Part shown: piece by piece, positions 1-9,747 of the stretch
Position numbering within the stretch: the stretch's first letter is position 1
Layout: each line of letters opens with the position of its first letter
NCBI RefSeq assembly: GCF_029910655.1
Contig: NZ_CP123897.1
Coordinates: 744,001-808,000 of the forward strand
Direction: 5' to 3'
Source: Methylomonas sp. UP202
GTDB lineage: Bacteria; Pseudomonadota; Gammaproteobacteria; Methylococcales; Methylomonadaceae
DNA: 64,000 nt
Translations under genes and position numbers: made by a program
The notes under the pieces: model-generated
What the model saw: the letters and a program-made list of their open reading frames with translations, nothing else
Database searches by the model: none
Told to the model about the DNA's origin: nothing

Positions 1-953
1 TCGTCAACCTGCGCGGTCGGCGCCGGTCCGTCAAGCGGCTTGGATGCCGGTGCCGGCGTTTCAGCCGGGGCCTGAGCGGATGGATTCACCGGCTCGGCCG
101 GTAGCACTTGGCTCGTCGGCTTGCCGAGGGACGGCGCGGCGATGAGGGTTTTCTCGTCATTGTTCGGCCACAACCAAACCATTGCACCCCCGGTGCCGGC
201 GATCACCGCGATGACTCCCAGCCACAAGCCCCGACGCGCGCCGGTCCGGCCTTGTTGCTCGGCCAGTTTCGGCAGTTCTTCGAGTATTCGTCCGGGAATG
301 CCGTGGGTTTCCAGGTACAGCGCTTCGATCAACGGATCGGTGACGGCGTTGAACGAAATGGCGGAACCCGGTTGAGCCGACAGGTTTTGCAGAAAATCCC
401 GATAATGGCGCTGCTTGAGCGGCGGCAGTTCGATGACGTGGGCGTCTTCGATGCGCCGGTCGGTACCGGCCTTGATGCTGAATTGGTCGTGGCTCAGTGC
501 GAATACCAGATGCAGGCCCGGCAGCGAATCGGCGAATTCGATCAACATCGTGATCAGCCCCGGCATCAGATGGCCGGCATCGTCGATCAACAGCACCACC
601 GCCTGCTTGCCGCAAAGTTCGCGCAGTCGAGTCAAATCGAAACTGGCGGCAAGATTAGGGATATTCAGGCTGCGCAACAATTCGTGGACGATAGTCTCGA
701 AGCTCGACGCCGGTGTCGCTTTTAACAGCGAGATTTGCCATTGTTCGCGCTGGCTTTGTTGCAAGGCTTCCAGCAGCGTGGTCTTGCCGATGCCCGGCGG
801 GCCGCAGACGACCAGGGCTTGCCGCAGATTGCTCAGCAAATGCACCAACAAGTCCAGCTTTTGGGCGCGCTCCGGCGTCAATAGGCTGCGCTCGGGCCTA
901 TGATCCAGCGTGCGCTTTTGGTAGCTGTAAGTCAGATTTTCGTTATCCGGCAT
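1..953 (-). CDS. damX: DamX-like AAA ATPase, C-terminus beyond window edge
   Basis: Read on the minus strand from ATG 953, an open frame runs off the window edge (about 317 residues visible). Residues about 25-250 form an ATPase of the ExeA/DamX kind: Walker [10 protein letters not shown] and Walker [10 protein letters not shown] are both seen. A single membrane segment ([19 protein letters not shown]) follows, then a Pro/Ala-rich periplasmic linker. DamX proteins end in a peptidoglycan-binding SPOR domain and act at the division septum; that domain would lie outside the window. The start overlaps the aroB stop by 11 bases, giving the order aroK-aroB-damX known from other gammaproteobacteria. 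The identification rests on domain order plus position. Confidence 0.85.
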   Translation of the reverse strand, partial: MPDNENLTYSYQKRTLDHRPERSLLTPERAQKLDLLVHLLSNLRQALVVCGPPGIGKTTLLEALQQSQREQWQISLLKATPASSFETIVHELLRSLNIPNLAASFDLTRLRELCGKQAVVLLIDDAGHLMPGLITMLIEFADSLPGLHLVFALSHDQFSIKAGTDRRIEDAHVIELPPLKQRHYRDFLQNLSAQPGSAISFNAVTDPLIEALYLETHGIPGRILEELPKLAEQQGRTGARRGLWLGVIAVIAGTGGAMVWLWPNNDEKTLIAAPSLGKPTSQVLPAEPVNPSAQAPAETPAPASKPLDGPAPTAQVD

Positions 954-2025
954 AAGCGTTCAAGGTTGCCTGCAACGGCGCTCTCTCCACGCTGATCGGC
1001 AACAAGGCCTTGCCGAGCGCTTCCAACAAAATCACCCGAATCTTGCCGTCGACGTTTTTCTTGTCCACCGCCATCAAGTCCAGATATTGCTCGGTGCTCA
1101 TCTCGGTCGGCGGCCGGGTCGGCAGGCCGGCGGCGTGCAAAATCGCCAGCACGCGCGCGACATCGGCATCGCTCAGATAACCCAGCCGGCGTGACAAGTC
1201 GGCCGCGAAGCCGGTGCCTATCGCCACCGCCTCGCCGTGTAGATATTGGCCGTAACCGCAACCGGTTTCGATGGCGTGGCCGAAGGTGTGGCCCAGGTTC
1301 AAGGTGGCCCGTACGCCGTTTTCGAATTCGTCTTCGCCGACTACCGCCGCCTTATTGGCGCAGGAGCGTTCGATCGCATAAGCCAAGGCCGCTTTGTCAC
1401 GGGCCAGCAACTTCGGCATGTTGGCTTCCAGCCAGTCCAGAAACTCCGGATCGCGGATCAAGCCGTATTTGATCACTTCGGCCAAGCCGGCCGACAATTG
1501 GCGATCGTCTAGGGTATCGAGCACGTCGGCGTCGGCGATCACGCATTGCGGCTGATAGAACGCGCCTATCATGTTCTTGCCGAGCGGATGGTTGACGCCG
1601 GTCTTGCCGCCGACCGATGAATCGACTTGCGCCAGCAAGGTGGTCGGAATCTGGATGAAGGCGATGCCGCGCTGGTAGCAGGCCGCCGCGAAACCGCCCA
1701 TGTCGCCGATGACGCCGCCACCCAGCGCGATTAGCGTGGCATTGCGGCTAAATTTGTTGGCGAGTAGTCCGTCGAAAATCTTTTCCAGATATTGCAGGGT
1801 TTTGTACTGTTCGCCGTCGGGCAAGATGACCGTTTCGGTTTGGTAATCGCCAAGCGCGGCTAGCAACTTGGGCAGATACAAAGGCGCTACCTTGTCGTTG
1901 CTGACGATCGCGACCTGCTTGGAACGGATGTGCCGGGTCAGCAGCTCGGCTTGGCCGAGCAGGCCGGCGCCGATATAAATCGGATAGCTTCGTTGCTTGT
2001 CGAGTTCAACTCGCAGCTCTTTCAT
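943..2025 (-). CDS. aroB: 3-dehydroquinate synthase
   Basis: AroB converts DAHP to 3-dehydroquinate, the second step of the shikimate pathway, in the cytoplasm with NAD and a divalent metal. The 360-residue product starts [19 protein letters not shown], as the family does. It carries the nucleotide-binding [11 protein letters not shown], the substrate motif [18 protein letters not shown] and the metal-binding histidines of [11 protein letters not shown]. An open frame continues upstream into aroK, but the ATG at 2025 matches the usual family N-terminus. The gene overlaps the aroK end by 20 bases and the damX-like start by 11, so the three are probably co-transcribed and translationally coupled. 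Confidence 0.97.
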   Translation of the reverse strand: MKELRVELDKQRSYPIYIGAGLLGQAELLTRHIRSKQVAIVSNDKVAPLYLPKLLAALGDYQTETVILPDGEQYKTLQYLEKIFDGLLANKFSRNATLIALGGGVIGDMGGFAAACYQRGIAFIQIPTTLLAQVDSSVGGKTGVNHPLGKNMIGAFYQPQCVIADADVLDTLDDRQLSAGLAEVIKYGLIRDPEFLDWLEANMPKLLARDKAALAYAIERSCANKAAVVGEDEFENGVRATLNLGHTFGHAIETGCGYGQYLHGEAVAIGTGFAADLSRRLGYLSDADVARVLAILHAAGLPTRPPTEMSTEQYLDLMAVDKKNVDGKIRVILLEALGKALLPISVERAPLQATLNAYAG

Positions 2026-2551
2026 GGTTCTCCAGGGCGGCTTGATATTGCTGCAAAATGGTTTTGACGACGGTCTTGCCCGGCAACATGCCGGAATCGA
2101 TTCTAAAGTCCGCGCATTCCCGGTACAGAGGGTCGCGGATGGCAAACAGTTCCTGCAAACGCTGGCGCGGATTCTCGGTGCGCAGCAGCGGCCGCTGAGT
2201 ATCGTGTTTGGTGCGGTGCAGGATTTTGTCGATCGAACAATGCAGATAGACGACAAAGCCGCGGGTTTTCAGGGCCTCGCGGTTTTCCGGCCGCAGTATC
2301 GAGCCGCCGCCGGTTGCCATCACGATGCCGTCTAGTCCGGTCAATTGGCGAATCATCGCCTGTTCCCGGTTGCGAAAGCCTTCCTCGCCTTCGTAGGCAA
2401 AGATGGTCGGGATGTCGGTGCCGGTGGTTTCTTCTATGACCTTGTCGCTGTCGTAAAACGGCCATTGCATCGCTTTCGCGACCTGCTTGCCTATCGTGGT
2501 TTTACCGACACCCATCAGGCCGATCAGATAGATATTGGGAGCTGGTTTCAT
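2006..2551 (-). CDS. aroK: Shikimate kinase
   Basis: Phosphorylates shikimate at the 3-hydroxyl using ATP (fifth step of the shikimate pathway). The 181-residue product has the P-loop [12 protein letters not shown] near residues 11-22, the Mg/shikimate-binding DSD motif (residues 34-36), the shikimate-binding FRNREQ, the glycine-rich ATGGGS and the lid region with RPLL. Length and motif order are normal for the family. It is first in the aroK-aroB-damX group. A palindromic repeat pair at 2639-2706 lies upstream, between this gene and pyrF. In enterobacteria pilQ or hofQ would be expected upstream; here pyrF is found instead. Confidence 0.97.
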   Translation of the reverse strand: MKPAPNIYLIGLMGVGKTTIGKQVAKAMQWPFYDSDKVIEETTGTDIPTIFAYEGEEGFRNREQAMIRQLTGLDGIVMATGGGSILRPENREALKTRGFVVYLHCSIDKILHRTKHDTQRPLLRTENPRQRLQELFAIRDPLYRECADFRIDSGMLPGKTVVKTILQQYQAALENHERAAS

Positions 2552-2638
2552 GGCGCGGATGGGAAGCGGCTATCAAAAAATCCGGCCATTATGCCGTCTT
2601 TTGCCGTCGAACGAAACGCCAGCCAACCCGCGAACACG

Positions 2639-2706
2639 GCAAATCGAGATTTGCACTCCGCACAGCGACTCGAACAGACCCTACCGGAGTGCAAACCTCG
2701 GTTTGC
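2639..2706. repeat. Inverted pair of REP-like palindromes between pyrF and aroK
   Basis: Two 22-base units (2639-2660 and 2685-2706) lie in inverted orientation with two mismatches. Each holds its own small palindrome (GCAAATCGAGATTTGC in the first, GCAAACCTCGGTTTGC in the second), and the pair can fold into one larger hairpin through TGCACTCCG/CGGAGTGCA. The structure starts 9 bases after the pyrF stop and has no clear T-run on either strand. A REP/BIME-type transcript-stabilising or attenuating element is the most economical reading. Confidence 0.6.
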
Positions 2707-2714
2707 ATCTCTGC

Positions 2715-3440
2715 TTATTCAAACTGAGCCGCAATTTGCCGCTGTATTTTTTCCGCCATGGCTTTGCGGTCCGCGGCGTCGCGGATCGGCCGGCCCACCA
2801 CCAAATAATCGGCGCCGCTTTGGATGGCCTGTTCGACGCTGACCGCCCGTTTCTGGTCGTCGTCTTCCCGGTTGTCGACCGGCCGTATGCCCGGCGTAAT
2901 CACCAATAACTTGTCGCCCAAGTGAGAGCGAATCAATTCCGCTTCCAAGCCCGACGATACGATGCCGTCGCAACCAATTTGCAGCGCCCGCTTGGCGCGA
3001 GACAGCACCAATTCGCGCACATCGCATTGAAAGCCTAAGTCGTCCAAATCGCCCCGGTCCAGGCTAGTCAACGCCGTCACCGCCAAGACCTTCAGATTGC
3101 CCTTGGCTTCGGCCGCGGCTTCCATGATGGAATCGTTGCCGTGTATCGTTGCCAGGTCCACGCCCTTGCTGCTCAGGGCTTTGATCGCTCGCCCGACGGT
3201 GGCGGGTATGTCGAAAAACTTGAGGTCCACGAAGACTTTCTTGTCGCGCGCCTTCAACCATTCGATAAAGCCGAAATAGTCGCCGGACATAAACAGTTCC
3301 ATACCGACTTTATAAAACACCACGGAATCGCCCAGTTCCTCGACCAGGGCTTGGGCTTCGGCGATGCTGGCGACGTCCAGCGCCATGATCAGGCGTTCGC
3401 GAGGAGGAATGGGTTTTTGAGAGATAAAGGTATTTGACAT
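2715..3440 (-). CDS. pyrF: Orotidine 5'-phosphate decarboxylase
   Basis: Decarboxylates OMP to UMP, the last step of de novo pyrimidine synthesis. The 241-residue TIM-barrel protein has the active-site signature as FVDLKFFDIPATVGRA (residues about 71-86), where the conserved Asp-Lys-Asp triad is D-x-K-x-x-D. Further family blocks are MALDV near the N-terminus, TIHGN, VSSGLEAE, ITPGIR and GADYLVVGRPI near the C-terminus. The annotated ATG lacks an obvious Shine-Dalgarno sequence, so the start could be a few codons off. It lies upstream of aroK on the same strand, separated by 160 bases holding the REP-like pair. Confidence 0.96.
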   Translation of the reverse strand: MSNTFISQKPIPPRERLIMALDVASIAEAQALVEELGDSVVFYKVGMELFMSGDYFGFIEWLKARDKKVFVDLKFFDIPATVGRAIKALSSKGVDLATIHGNDSIMEAAAEAKGNLKVLAVTALTSLDRGDLDDLGFQCDVRELVLSRAKRALQIGCDGIVSSGLEAELIRSHLGDKLLVITPGIRPVDNREDDDQKRAVSVEQAIQSGADYLVVGRPIRDAADRKAMAEKIQRQIAAQFE

Positions 3441-4372
3441 GAGAAGTCCGAATTAACGTTAACGGCGAGATTTTAACCGCAAGCCGGATTTAAATTGGGA
3501 GCATTTGCTGGCCCGTCAAAGGCCTGGGCGGGGATAAACACGCAAACACCGTGTCCGCGCGGGAAGGGCGGAACAAAATGACTAAGCCGCGCGAGGCTTT
3601 CCTACGATTTATCCAAGGCGGTGTAGGCCGAATTCGTGACCGTTTTCCGAGCGTGACGTGAACAAGCGACGGAACTTTTCCTGGAAAAACTTTCACGGAA
3701 TGGATTTTTGCACCATTATTAACTTGGAAAAGTGGGGTAACCGAAGACGAAAACATTAGGATGTCATTAAAAACGACAGATCGGAATGCCGTTCGCGTAT
3801 AAATCGGCCGTTTGTTTACGGCTGCGGGAATGCTCGCATTCGGGCCGGGGAGTCGTAAAGCATTGATTAGCAGGCTAAAGGTATCGCCGAAAGGCGTTTT
3901 GCGACTTTGTCGGCGTGATGATGAACCAAGATGGTGCGGTTGCAACGCTATGGATGGTCGGCAAAAAACTCGGCATTGGGCACTTAGCGCGTGTTGTGCC
4001 TGATGAAGATTGGCTTATCGGTGTATCCTTAAGGCGCACTCGGGATGGTGTGTTCGGTCACGCTTGACATTGCTGCGGTGGGCCACGAGTGGAACCAGCG
4101 TTTAGAGGTATGGCAATCGTCGGGGGCTTCCCGGCTAGCAGGGATAACTGGTGTGCATTTTGCTGACAGTTACGTTTGAATCCAGTCGCCGCATCGAACG
4201 GCTGGCTTATAGAAGCGGCCTATCAGTGTTTGCAACGACTTAAAACACCGAAAGGCCGAATCGATAGTCGGGTAGGGAGCCTAGATTCATGGGGCTGAAA
4301 TAAAGTGCTGATAAATTATTGGATCAGCGCGGATCAATCGGATGTTCAACGAATAGTCTATAACTTCTGGAT
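3441..4372. other. Long intergenic leader between pyrF and the polysaccharide locus
   Basis: About 930 bases between divergent genes with no convincing gene; the open frames here lack family features and ribosome-binding sites. One compact foldable segment is visible at 3871-3907: arms AGTCG and CGACT enclose a short hairpin CGCC-GAAA-GGCG followed by TTTT. This may be part of a structured leader, but it does not match a riboswitch class I can name. The region is the natural place for promoters of pyrF (minus strand) and of the polysaccharide genes (plus strand). I could not pin down a promoter. Confidence 0.4.
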
Positions 4373-5797
4373 ATGAACCAACTTCGCTCAAAAGGATTTA
4401 TCCGTCCCTTGCGGCCTGAAATGCAAGGGGTTAAACGCGCCATCGATACCGGGATCATTTTTGTGTCGATGTTTGCGTCGCTGGAGCTCTATCAAATCCC
4501 TTTCACGCGCGAGTATTTGATCCTCTTCATCGCTTGTACGGTGTTGTTCGGTATCTTCGCCGAACATCAAGAGATCTATCACGGTTGGCGCGGCGACCCG
4601 ATGTTCGACGATGCATTGCGGATTTTACTGTCGTGGATAGGCTCGTTTGCGGTGGTGTCCAGCGGCGTGTACTTGCTGGAGCCGGATTTCGAATTCTCCA
4701 AGCAAGTGCTCGAGTTGTGGTTTCCGCTGGTGCCGTTGGGCATTATATTGGTGCACACGCTTCGGCGAGCGACATTGTCGTTTCTGCGTTTGCACGGCTT
4801 GAATGTCCGTTATTACGCGATATTGGGTGCCAATCCACTCGGCAAGCGCTTGAATATCGCGCTGACCGAAATGCCCTGGTTGGGCTACCATTTTGCCGGC
4901 TACTTTGACGATCGCGTCGAAAACCCGCAACGCCGCGAGCAAGGCGAGTTGATAGAAGACGACATTACCGGCGATTTCAAGGAATTGTTGAAGCGCAGTC
5001 AGCGTGGCGAGATCGACCATATCTACATTACCCTGCCGCTCCGCGCCGAAGTACGGATCAATCAGTTGATTCGCGAACTGGCCGACAGTACGGTGTCGGT
5101 GAATATCGTTCCCGATTTTTTCACCTTCAACCTGATGCAATCCAAACTCAGCAGCGTCAAGGGTATCCCGGTAGTCAGCGTGTTCGACACCCCGCTCAAT
5201 TCGGTGTTGGACGGTATGGCCAAACGTCTGGAAGACTTGGTGTTGTGCGCGCTGATTTTGCCGCTGATCGCGATTCCGATGCTTCTGATTGCGCTCGCGG
5301 TCAAGGTCACTTCGCCCGGTCCCGTCATCTTCAAACAATTGCGTTACGGCGTAAAGGGCGAGCCGATCGAAGTCTGGAAATTCCGCTCGATGTCGGTCTG
5401 CGAAAACGGCGATACCGTTAAACAAGCCACGGCTAACGACAGCCGGGTCACGCCACTGGGCGCGTTTTTGCGGCGCACATCGCTGGATGAATTGCCGCAA
5501 TTTCTTAACGTTCTGCGCGGCACAATGTCCGTCGTCGGCCCGCGCCCGCACGCGATTGCTCACAACGAATACTACCGCAAGCAAATTCAGGGCTACATGC
5601 TGCGCCACAAAATGAAACCCGGCATTACCGGTTTGGCGCAAATCAGCGGCTGCCGGGGCGAAACCGAAACCATCGACAAAATGCAGGCCCGCATTCACTA
5701 CGATCTGGAATACATCCGCCAATGGTCGCTGTGGCTGGACATTAAGATCGTGTTCATGACCGTCTTCAAGGGGTTTGTTGGGGAGCAGGCGTATTAA
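4373..5797 (+). CDS. Undecaprenyl-phosphate sugar phosphotransferase (WcaJ/EpsB type)
   Basis: Polyprenyl glycosylphosphotransferase that starts repeat-unit assembly by moving a sugar-1-phosphate (commonly glucose or galactose) from a UDP-sugar to undecaprenyl phosphate. The 474-residue product has about four N-terminal membrane helices (residues 20-130), a CoA-binding-like cytoplasmic domain (YYAILGANPLGKRL), a fifth hydrophobic segment (VLCALILPLIAIPMLLIAL) and the catalytic bacterial sugar transferase domain: SPGPVIFKQLRYG, EVWKFRSM, RTSLDELPQFLNVLRG, MSVVGPRPHA and KPGITGLAQISG. This is full length for the WcaJ family. It opens the plus-strand polysaccharide locus. The sugar specificity cannot be read from sequence. 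Confidence 0.92.
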   Translation: MNQLRSKGFIRPLRPEMQGVKRAIDTGIIFVSMFASLELYQIPFTREYLILFIACTVLFGIFAEHQEIYHGWRGDPMFDDALRILLSWIGSFAVVSSGVYLLEPDFEFSKQVLELWFPLVPLGIILVHTLRRATLSFLRLHGLNVRYYAILGANPLGKRLNIALTEMPWLGYHFAGYFDDRVENPQRREQGELIEDDITGDFKELLKRSQRGEIDHIYITLPLRAEVRINQLIRELADSTVSVNIVPDFFTFNLMQSKLSSVKGIPVVSVFDTPLNSVLDGMAKRLEDLVLCALILPLIAIPMLLIALAVKVTSPGPVIFKQLRYGVKGEPIEVWKFRSMSVCENGDTVKQATANDSRVTPLGAFLRRTSLDELPQFLNVLRGTMSVVGPRPHAIAHNEYYRKQIQGYMLRHKMKPGITGLAQISGCRGETETIDKMQARIHYDLEYIRQWSLWLDIKIVFMTVFKGFVGEQAY

Positions 5798-5805
5798 GCG
5801 GCTCG

Positions 5806-6975
5806 CTAAATGAGGTTAGGGCGGCGGCAGAAAATAGTAACTGCCAACCCGAGCAAAATTCCAAAGCTATCGATGAAAACATCACCCAGTTGCGGGCCTC
5901 GGCCTACAGTGAATAATTGTAGCGTTTCGCTACAAATTGCAAAGACTAGCATCTGCATGATTTGTTGGGGTTTTGGTTTACGAAATCGGTTGCCAACCCA
6001 AACAGAGATTGGCAAAAAGGTAAATGTAACGATATGCCCCAGTTTGTAAATGTCAATTACAGGAATGGTGAAAGACAGTTTAAAAGTTCTTAAATGTTCC
6101 GCATGTTCGATTGGAAGTATTGATTTAGTCGGCCAAACTGATTGCCCAAGTGTTTCCTTAAGTGATTCCGGCATTAATACTCCGGATAGAATGCCGAGTA
6201 TGGTAAATATTAAAAACCAATCGGATCGAATGCTGATATGGCTTCGAACAGCTTTTACAGTGATCCAAACGCCGAAGCCAAGCCATACAGATAATAACCA
6301 CAATCTGTATTGGACAAACTGCTGATTTAATTCAACTGGATTTAAGCTGAATGATTTAACGAGTAATTGTCCCTGGCAATGCGTCAGTTGAGCGGCTACT
6401 TGGAGTTTTGTGGTATCAGCGCTAATTTCAAAAATACGCTCGTATTGAGCCCAATCGGATGATTCCGGTAAGTTGATAAGAACATGGGGGCGGTCGTATC
6501 GAGGTTTGTCAGACTGGTCGAATGCCAATAATACAACGCGAGCCGTTTCCCAAGTCGCAGAGCCGTTTACGACATTATTGGTCATCAGGGTCGAGTTGAG
6601 CTTGACCAACCTGCCGGGAGTTACTGGAGTAATAAATTGATAGATGGAAACAAAGCTGTTGGAATCGTTAGACGTTAGGGAAACGGCGGTCGCACCATGT
6701 ACTCGGCGTTCCAAATCATCCGGATTTACTTTGTTCGGGAGGTCGGAAAAATAAAGCTCTACTCCCTTCTTTGAGTAAGCCCAATGCTCTAAGCCAAATT
6801 CAAAGCTAGGATTCTCTAAGAGCTCGGAGGGCTCGGATATAAATTGCGGGTAATTGTTAAAGAACGCTATGGTTACAACGCTGAGGAACAACGCTGCAAT
6901 GATTATATGTGATTCAGATGGCTTGTGGTTCGAGAAGGTCGGCATCGGATATCTAGAATCTAAATTAAATACCAT
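5806..6975 (-). CDS. VanZ-like membrane protein with N-terminal extracytoplasmic domain
   Basis: The 389-residue product has an N-terminal membrane anchor (HIIIAALFLSVVTIAFF, about residues 24-40), then a roughly 180-residue soluble beta-rich region beginning NPSFEFGLEHWAYSKKG. That start looks like a carbohydrate-binding or discoidin-like fold (N-x-x-F-E-x-G-x-x-x-W). The C-terminal half has four or five helices carrying the VanZ signature, seen as KLGHIVTFTFLPIS and ETLQLFTVGRGPQLGDVFID. VanZ-like proteins are common in exopolysaccharide/exosortase loci, but their role there is not settled. The gene converges on the phosphotransferase gene with an 8-base gap and is AT-rich. No Shine-Dalgarno is evident; Met11 is an alternative start. 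Confidence 0.75.
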   Translation of the reverse strand: MVFNLDSRYPMPTFSNHKPSESHIIIAALFLSVVTIAFFNNYPQFISEPSELLENPSFEFGLEHWAYSKKGVELYFSDLPNKVNPDDLERRVHGATAVSLTSNDSNSFVSIYQFITPVTPGRLVKLNSTLMTNNVVNGSATWETARVVLLAFDQSDKPRYDRPHVLINLPESSDWAQYERIFEISADTTKLQVAAQLTHCQGQLLVKSFSLNPVELNQQFVQYRLWLLSVWLGFGVWITVKAVRSHISIRSDWFLIFTILGILSGVLMPESLKETLGQSVWPTKSILPIEHAEHLRTFKLSFTIPVIDIYKLGHIVTFTFLPISVWVGNRFRKPKPQQIMQMLVFAICSETLQLFTVGRGPQLGDVFIDSFGILLGLAVTIFCRRPNLI

Positions 6976-7129
6976 TCGAGGTAATGATGATACATTTTAG
7001 CGGATGTTTAATCTATTTTGTGTGAAATGATATTTATAGTTTAATTAAGCAGCAGTAGGTCTACTGTTTTAGTTATGGGGTCTTGGCGAAAGAGTTCGCT
7101 ACATTAACGAATGTCGCCTATTTAGATGG

Positions 7130-7235
7130 TTAAGGAACCTTTGATTAATTCAGGTTTTCAAGAAAATCAATGCGCAAGTCGTTGATTTAATTGGTGCTGA
7201 AATTCATGTTGACGAATTAATCAGAGGTTTCTTAA
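7130..7235. repeat. 106-bp element bounded by 22-bp inverted repeats (IS remnant or MITE)
   Basis: The arms 7130-7151 and 7214-7235 are inverted copies with two mismatches, containing GGAACCTTTGATTAATTC and its counterpart. About 62 bases without coding capacity lie between them. Such a size and end structure fits a miniature transposable element or the collapsed ends of an insertion sequence. It sits in the 390-base gap between the divergent VanZ-like and glycosyltransferase-like genes, which otherwise shows nothing recognisable. Confidence 0.55.
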
Positions 7236-7364
7236 GTGTAAGAGGTGGTTTTCTTGATTTCTCTATGCCTGTTCTAATGCAGAGAGATAGCAGGCTTGGT
7301 TCTCTGAAGGTTCAATATTTCAGCGATTTTTGACGGTTTTTATTAATTGGGTTTAGTTGATTAA

Positions 7365-8174
7365 GTGGGTAACTTGGGACTGGAAATGGAAAAAGAATTA
7401 ACTGTGCTGGTCAATACTTCCGATAGTTTTGAAGATTGTTGGGAGCCTTTTTTTACATTATTTAAACGCTATTGGCCTAATTGCCCATTCCCGATTGTTT
7501 TGAATACGGAATTAAAGGGATTTGAATTGGATGGGCTTAACATATCGTGTTCAAAGGTAGCGGAAGGCGAAACTCGGCGTCTAACTTGGAGTGAATGCCT
7601 TGCTCGTTGTTTGGATAAAATTGACACACCCTACATATTGTATTTTCAGGAAGATTATTTCTTAGAAGAACCGGTGAAAGAAGAATATATTCACGAGTTC
7701 TTAAATGAGATGCGAGAAGGGCGTGCCGATGTCATCCGATTAATGGAGCTTGGCGGCTCTGGTCCCTGGCAACCAACCGAAAACAAATTGCTGTGGCGAG
7801 TGGCCAAAAGCTCAAGGTATTTGTTGGGATTGCAAGCAGGTCTTTGGCGAAAAAGCACAATGCAAAGCCACATTCGTCTTCACGAGAATCCATGGCAATT
7901 TGAAATATTCGGGTCGTTTAGAGCGCGTCGCAAAAATGACATTATTTTATGCGTAAATAGGGATTTGTTTACACAGCCCGGTGCGGCCGTGTTGCCTTAC
8001 AGGGCAACAGGTGTTGTCGCAGGGAAATGGCAAAAACATATTGTTGAGCCGCTATTTGCAGCGCACGGGCTAACCGTGGATTTTGCCAAACGTGGGTTTT
8101 ATGACCCTGCTGTGAAAAAGAAGAAGGCCAATATCATAAAACGAATCATGGGAAGAATGCGGTCGCTTTATTAA
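7365..8174 (+). CDS. Glycosyltransferase-like protein of the polysaccharide locus
   Basis: Product of 269 residues from GTG 7365, or 262 from ATG 7386; neither start has a strong ribosome-binding site. The N-terminal half reads like a GT-A nucleotide-sugar domain: an initial strand ELTVLVNTSDSFEDCWEPFF, a mid region SECLARCLDKIDTPYILYFQEDYFL whose acidic QEDYF sits where a DXD motif is expected, then RADVIRLMELGG. The C-terminus is basic (AVKKKKANIIKRIMGRMR), which could hold it to the membrane. I cannot assign it to a numbered GT family. Position at the head of the flippase-glycosyltransferase run supports a role in repeat-unit assembly. Base composition is AT-rich like the following genes. 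Confidence 0.6.
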   Translation: MGNLGLEMEKELTVLVNTSDSFEDCWEPFFTLFKRYWPNCPFPIVLNTELKGFELDGLNISCSKVAEGETRRLTWSECLARCLDKIDTPYILYFQEDYFLEEPVKEEYIHEFLNEMREGRADVIRLMELGGSGPWQPTENKLLWRVAKSSRYLLGLQAGLWRKSTMQSHIRLHENPWQFEIFGSFRARRKNDIILCVNRDLFTQPGAAVLPYRATGVVAGKWQKHIVEPLFAAHGLTVDFAKRGFYDPAVKKKKANIIKRIMGRMRSLY

Positions 8175-8253
8175 TTTTGATTTGGCCTAAAATTCCAGTA
8201 GATTTCTGGATTAAAGGCTTTGTCAAATAACTATGCTGGGTTTAAACTAAATT

Positions 8254-9747
8254 TTGACAGTGACTAAAATAAAAAAGCTTTCCTCCGGTGTCGCGTGGGG
8301 GACATTATCGACAGTTTTTGTAACCGCTTTCCAATTGATATTTATGGCAGTGATGGCTAGGCTTCTTGATCCTTCTGCTTTCGGGGTTGTTGCTGTTGCT
8401 AGCGTTTGTTTGCGATTTTTCAGTTTTTTCGCGCAAATAGGGACTGCACCGGCAATCATTCAGAAGCAAGAACTGAATCAAGGGGATGTCTCGGCGGCTC
8501 TGGCAGTCTCCTTAGGCATATCCGCTACATTTTGCGCTTTAGTGCAAGTGGCCGCGCCGGTATTCGAAATATTTTATGAAATGCCGGGTTTGGCTTCGGT
8601 CATACGCGTGTTGTCGATAAACTTTGTAATTTCGGGTTTTGCGGCAGTTGCGCAAGGCTTATTGCAACGCAACACGGCATTTCGTTCGATAGCGATCATT
8701 GACGTTGTTGCCTATCTTATCGGATACGGCATAGTTGGAATAACCGCGGCGTATTCTGGTTTAGAAGTTTGGGCGTTAGTCTGTGCGGTCATGACCCAAC
8801 TAACGGTAACCGCGGCCTTGAGTTATATGGCAATGCCATTTTCCCTGTCCTTGAAGCATTCCCCTGCACAGCGGAGACATTTTCTTAGCTACGGTGGTAG
8901 ATATTCAGTTATTGGTTTCATGGAGTTTTTGGCCGCTGGCCTTGATTCCTTGGTGGTAGGTAAGTTGTTAGGGGCAAAAATATCCGGCTTTTACAGTCGA
9001 GCTAACCTACTGGCAAATTTGCCGGTACAACAACCCGCCAATATTTTAACCAAGGCGCTATTTCCTATCGTCAGTTCTATAGGAAATCAAAGAGAAAAGC
9101 AGAAGTACAGCTTGCAATTAAGCATATTGTTGGTGGGTAGTTACGCATTTTCAGTTAGTTTGACGATTTATTTAACTGCCAATGATATTGTAAAAGTATT
9201 ATTAGGAGAAAACTGGCTGGAGGCAATTCCAATTTTGCAAATGCTGTCGTTATCGGTTGGGCCGTCCTTTATTTCCCACGTCGCGGGTGTTACGTTAAAT
9301 TCGATTAATAAGCTGCGCGTGAAAATGCAAGTACAGTTTTTTGCGCTGGCCTTGATTTCCTTATTGCTATTTGTACTGGCTCCAAGCGGCAATGTAGTGG
9401 ATATCGCGTTGGCATTGGTGATCACTGAATGGGTAAGGCTGATAGTCGTTACTATAAAGTTAAGTCGGATATTACGTATTTCAGTTAAAGAAACGTTGCT
9501 GGCCGGGGTTTGTATAGTAACGATGGCAACTTTAACGATTGTAACGGTTTATGCCTCTATCCAGTTTATACCCGAGAATATTCCCAAAATATTTCGGTTG
9601 GCAATCGATGGTCTATCCGCAATCATAGGTTTTGGACTTGGTTTAATGGTGAGTCGATATGTTGCATTTCGCCTGCCTGCCGTTAAGTATTTACTGAAAC
9701 AATCGGCAATGTTAAAAAAATTTTTTCCAAAAAGATATTTTCTATGA
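8254..9747 (+). CDS. Lipid-linked oligosaccharide flippase (Wzx/WzxC type, MOP superfamily)
   Basis: Flips undecaprenyl-linked repeat units across the inner membrane. The 497-residue product is hydrophobic throughout with about 12-14 helices. Its N-terminus (SSGVAWGTLSTVFVTAFQL) and the segment RLLDPSAFGVVAVASV are typical of WzxC-type polysaccharide transporters, as is SYGGRYSVIGFMEFLAAGLDSLVVGKLLGA in the middle (family motif split here only for description). The start is TTG 8254 or GTG 8260; neither shows a clear Shine-Dalgarno. The stop overlaps the next glycosyltransferase start by four bases (ATGA), which indicates coupled translation. Confidence 0.88.
   Translation: MTVTKIKKLSSGVAWGTLSTVFVTAFQLIFMAVMARLLDPSAFGVVAVASVCLRFFSFFAQIGTAPAIIQKQELNQGDVSAALAVSLGISATFCALVQVAAPVFEIFYEMPGLASVIRVLSINFVISGFAAVAQGLLQRNTAFRSIAIIDVVAYLIGYGIVGITAAYSGLEVWALVCAVMTQLTVTAALSYMAMPFSLSLKHSPAQRRHFLSYGGRYSVIGFMEFLAAGLDSLVVGKLLGAKISGFYSRANLLANLPVQQPANILTKALFPIVSSIGNQREKQKYSLQLSILLVGSYAFSVSLTIYLTANDIVKVLLGENWLEAIPILQMLSLSVGPSFISHVAGVTLNSINKLRVKMQVQFFALALISLLLFVLAPSGNVVDIALALVITEWVRLIVVTIKLSRILRISVKETLLAGVCIVTMATLTIVTVYASIQFIPENIPKIFRLAIDGLSAIIGFGLGLMVSRYVAFRLPAVKYLLKQSAMLKKFFPKRYFL

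Noticed and set aside
3490-3945. 151-codon minus-strand open frame between pyrF and the phosphotransferase gene
   Set aside because: No family resemblance, no ribosome-binding site, atypical composition; the stretch looks intergenic.
3830-3960. Possible cyclic-di-GMP riboswitch ahead of the polysaccharide locus
   Set aside because: A CGCC-GAAA-GGCG hairpin and enclosing AGTCG/CGACT arms are present, but the conserved GGACGCAAAGCC-type core and the matching 3' half are not. Kept only as a possible structured leader.
4625-5722. Long minus-strand open frame opposite the phosphotransferase gene
   Set aside because: It is the complementary shadow of a well-supported gene with conserved catalytic motifs; Gln/His-rich composition is typical of such shadows.
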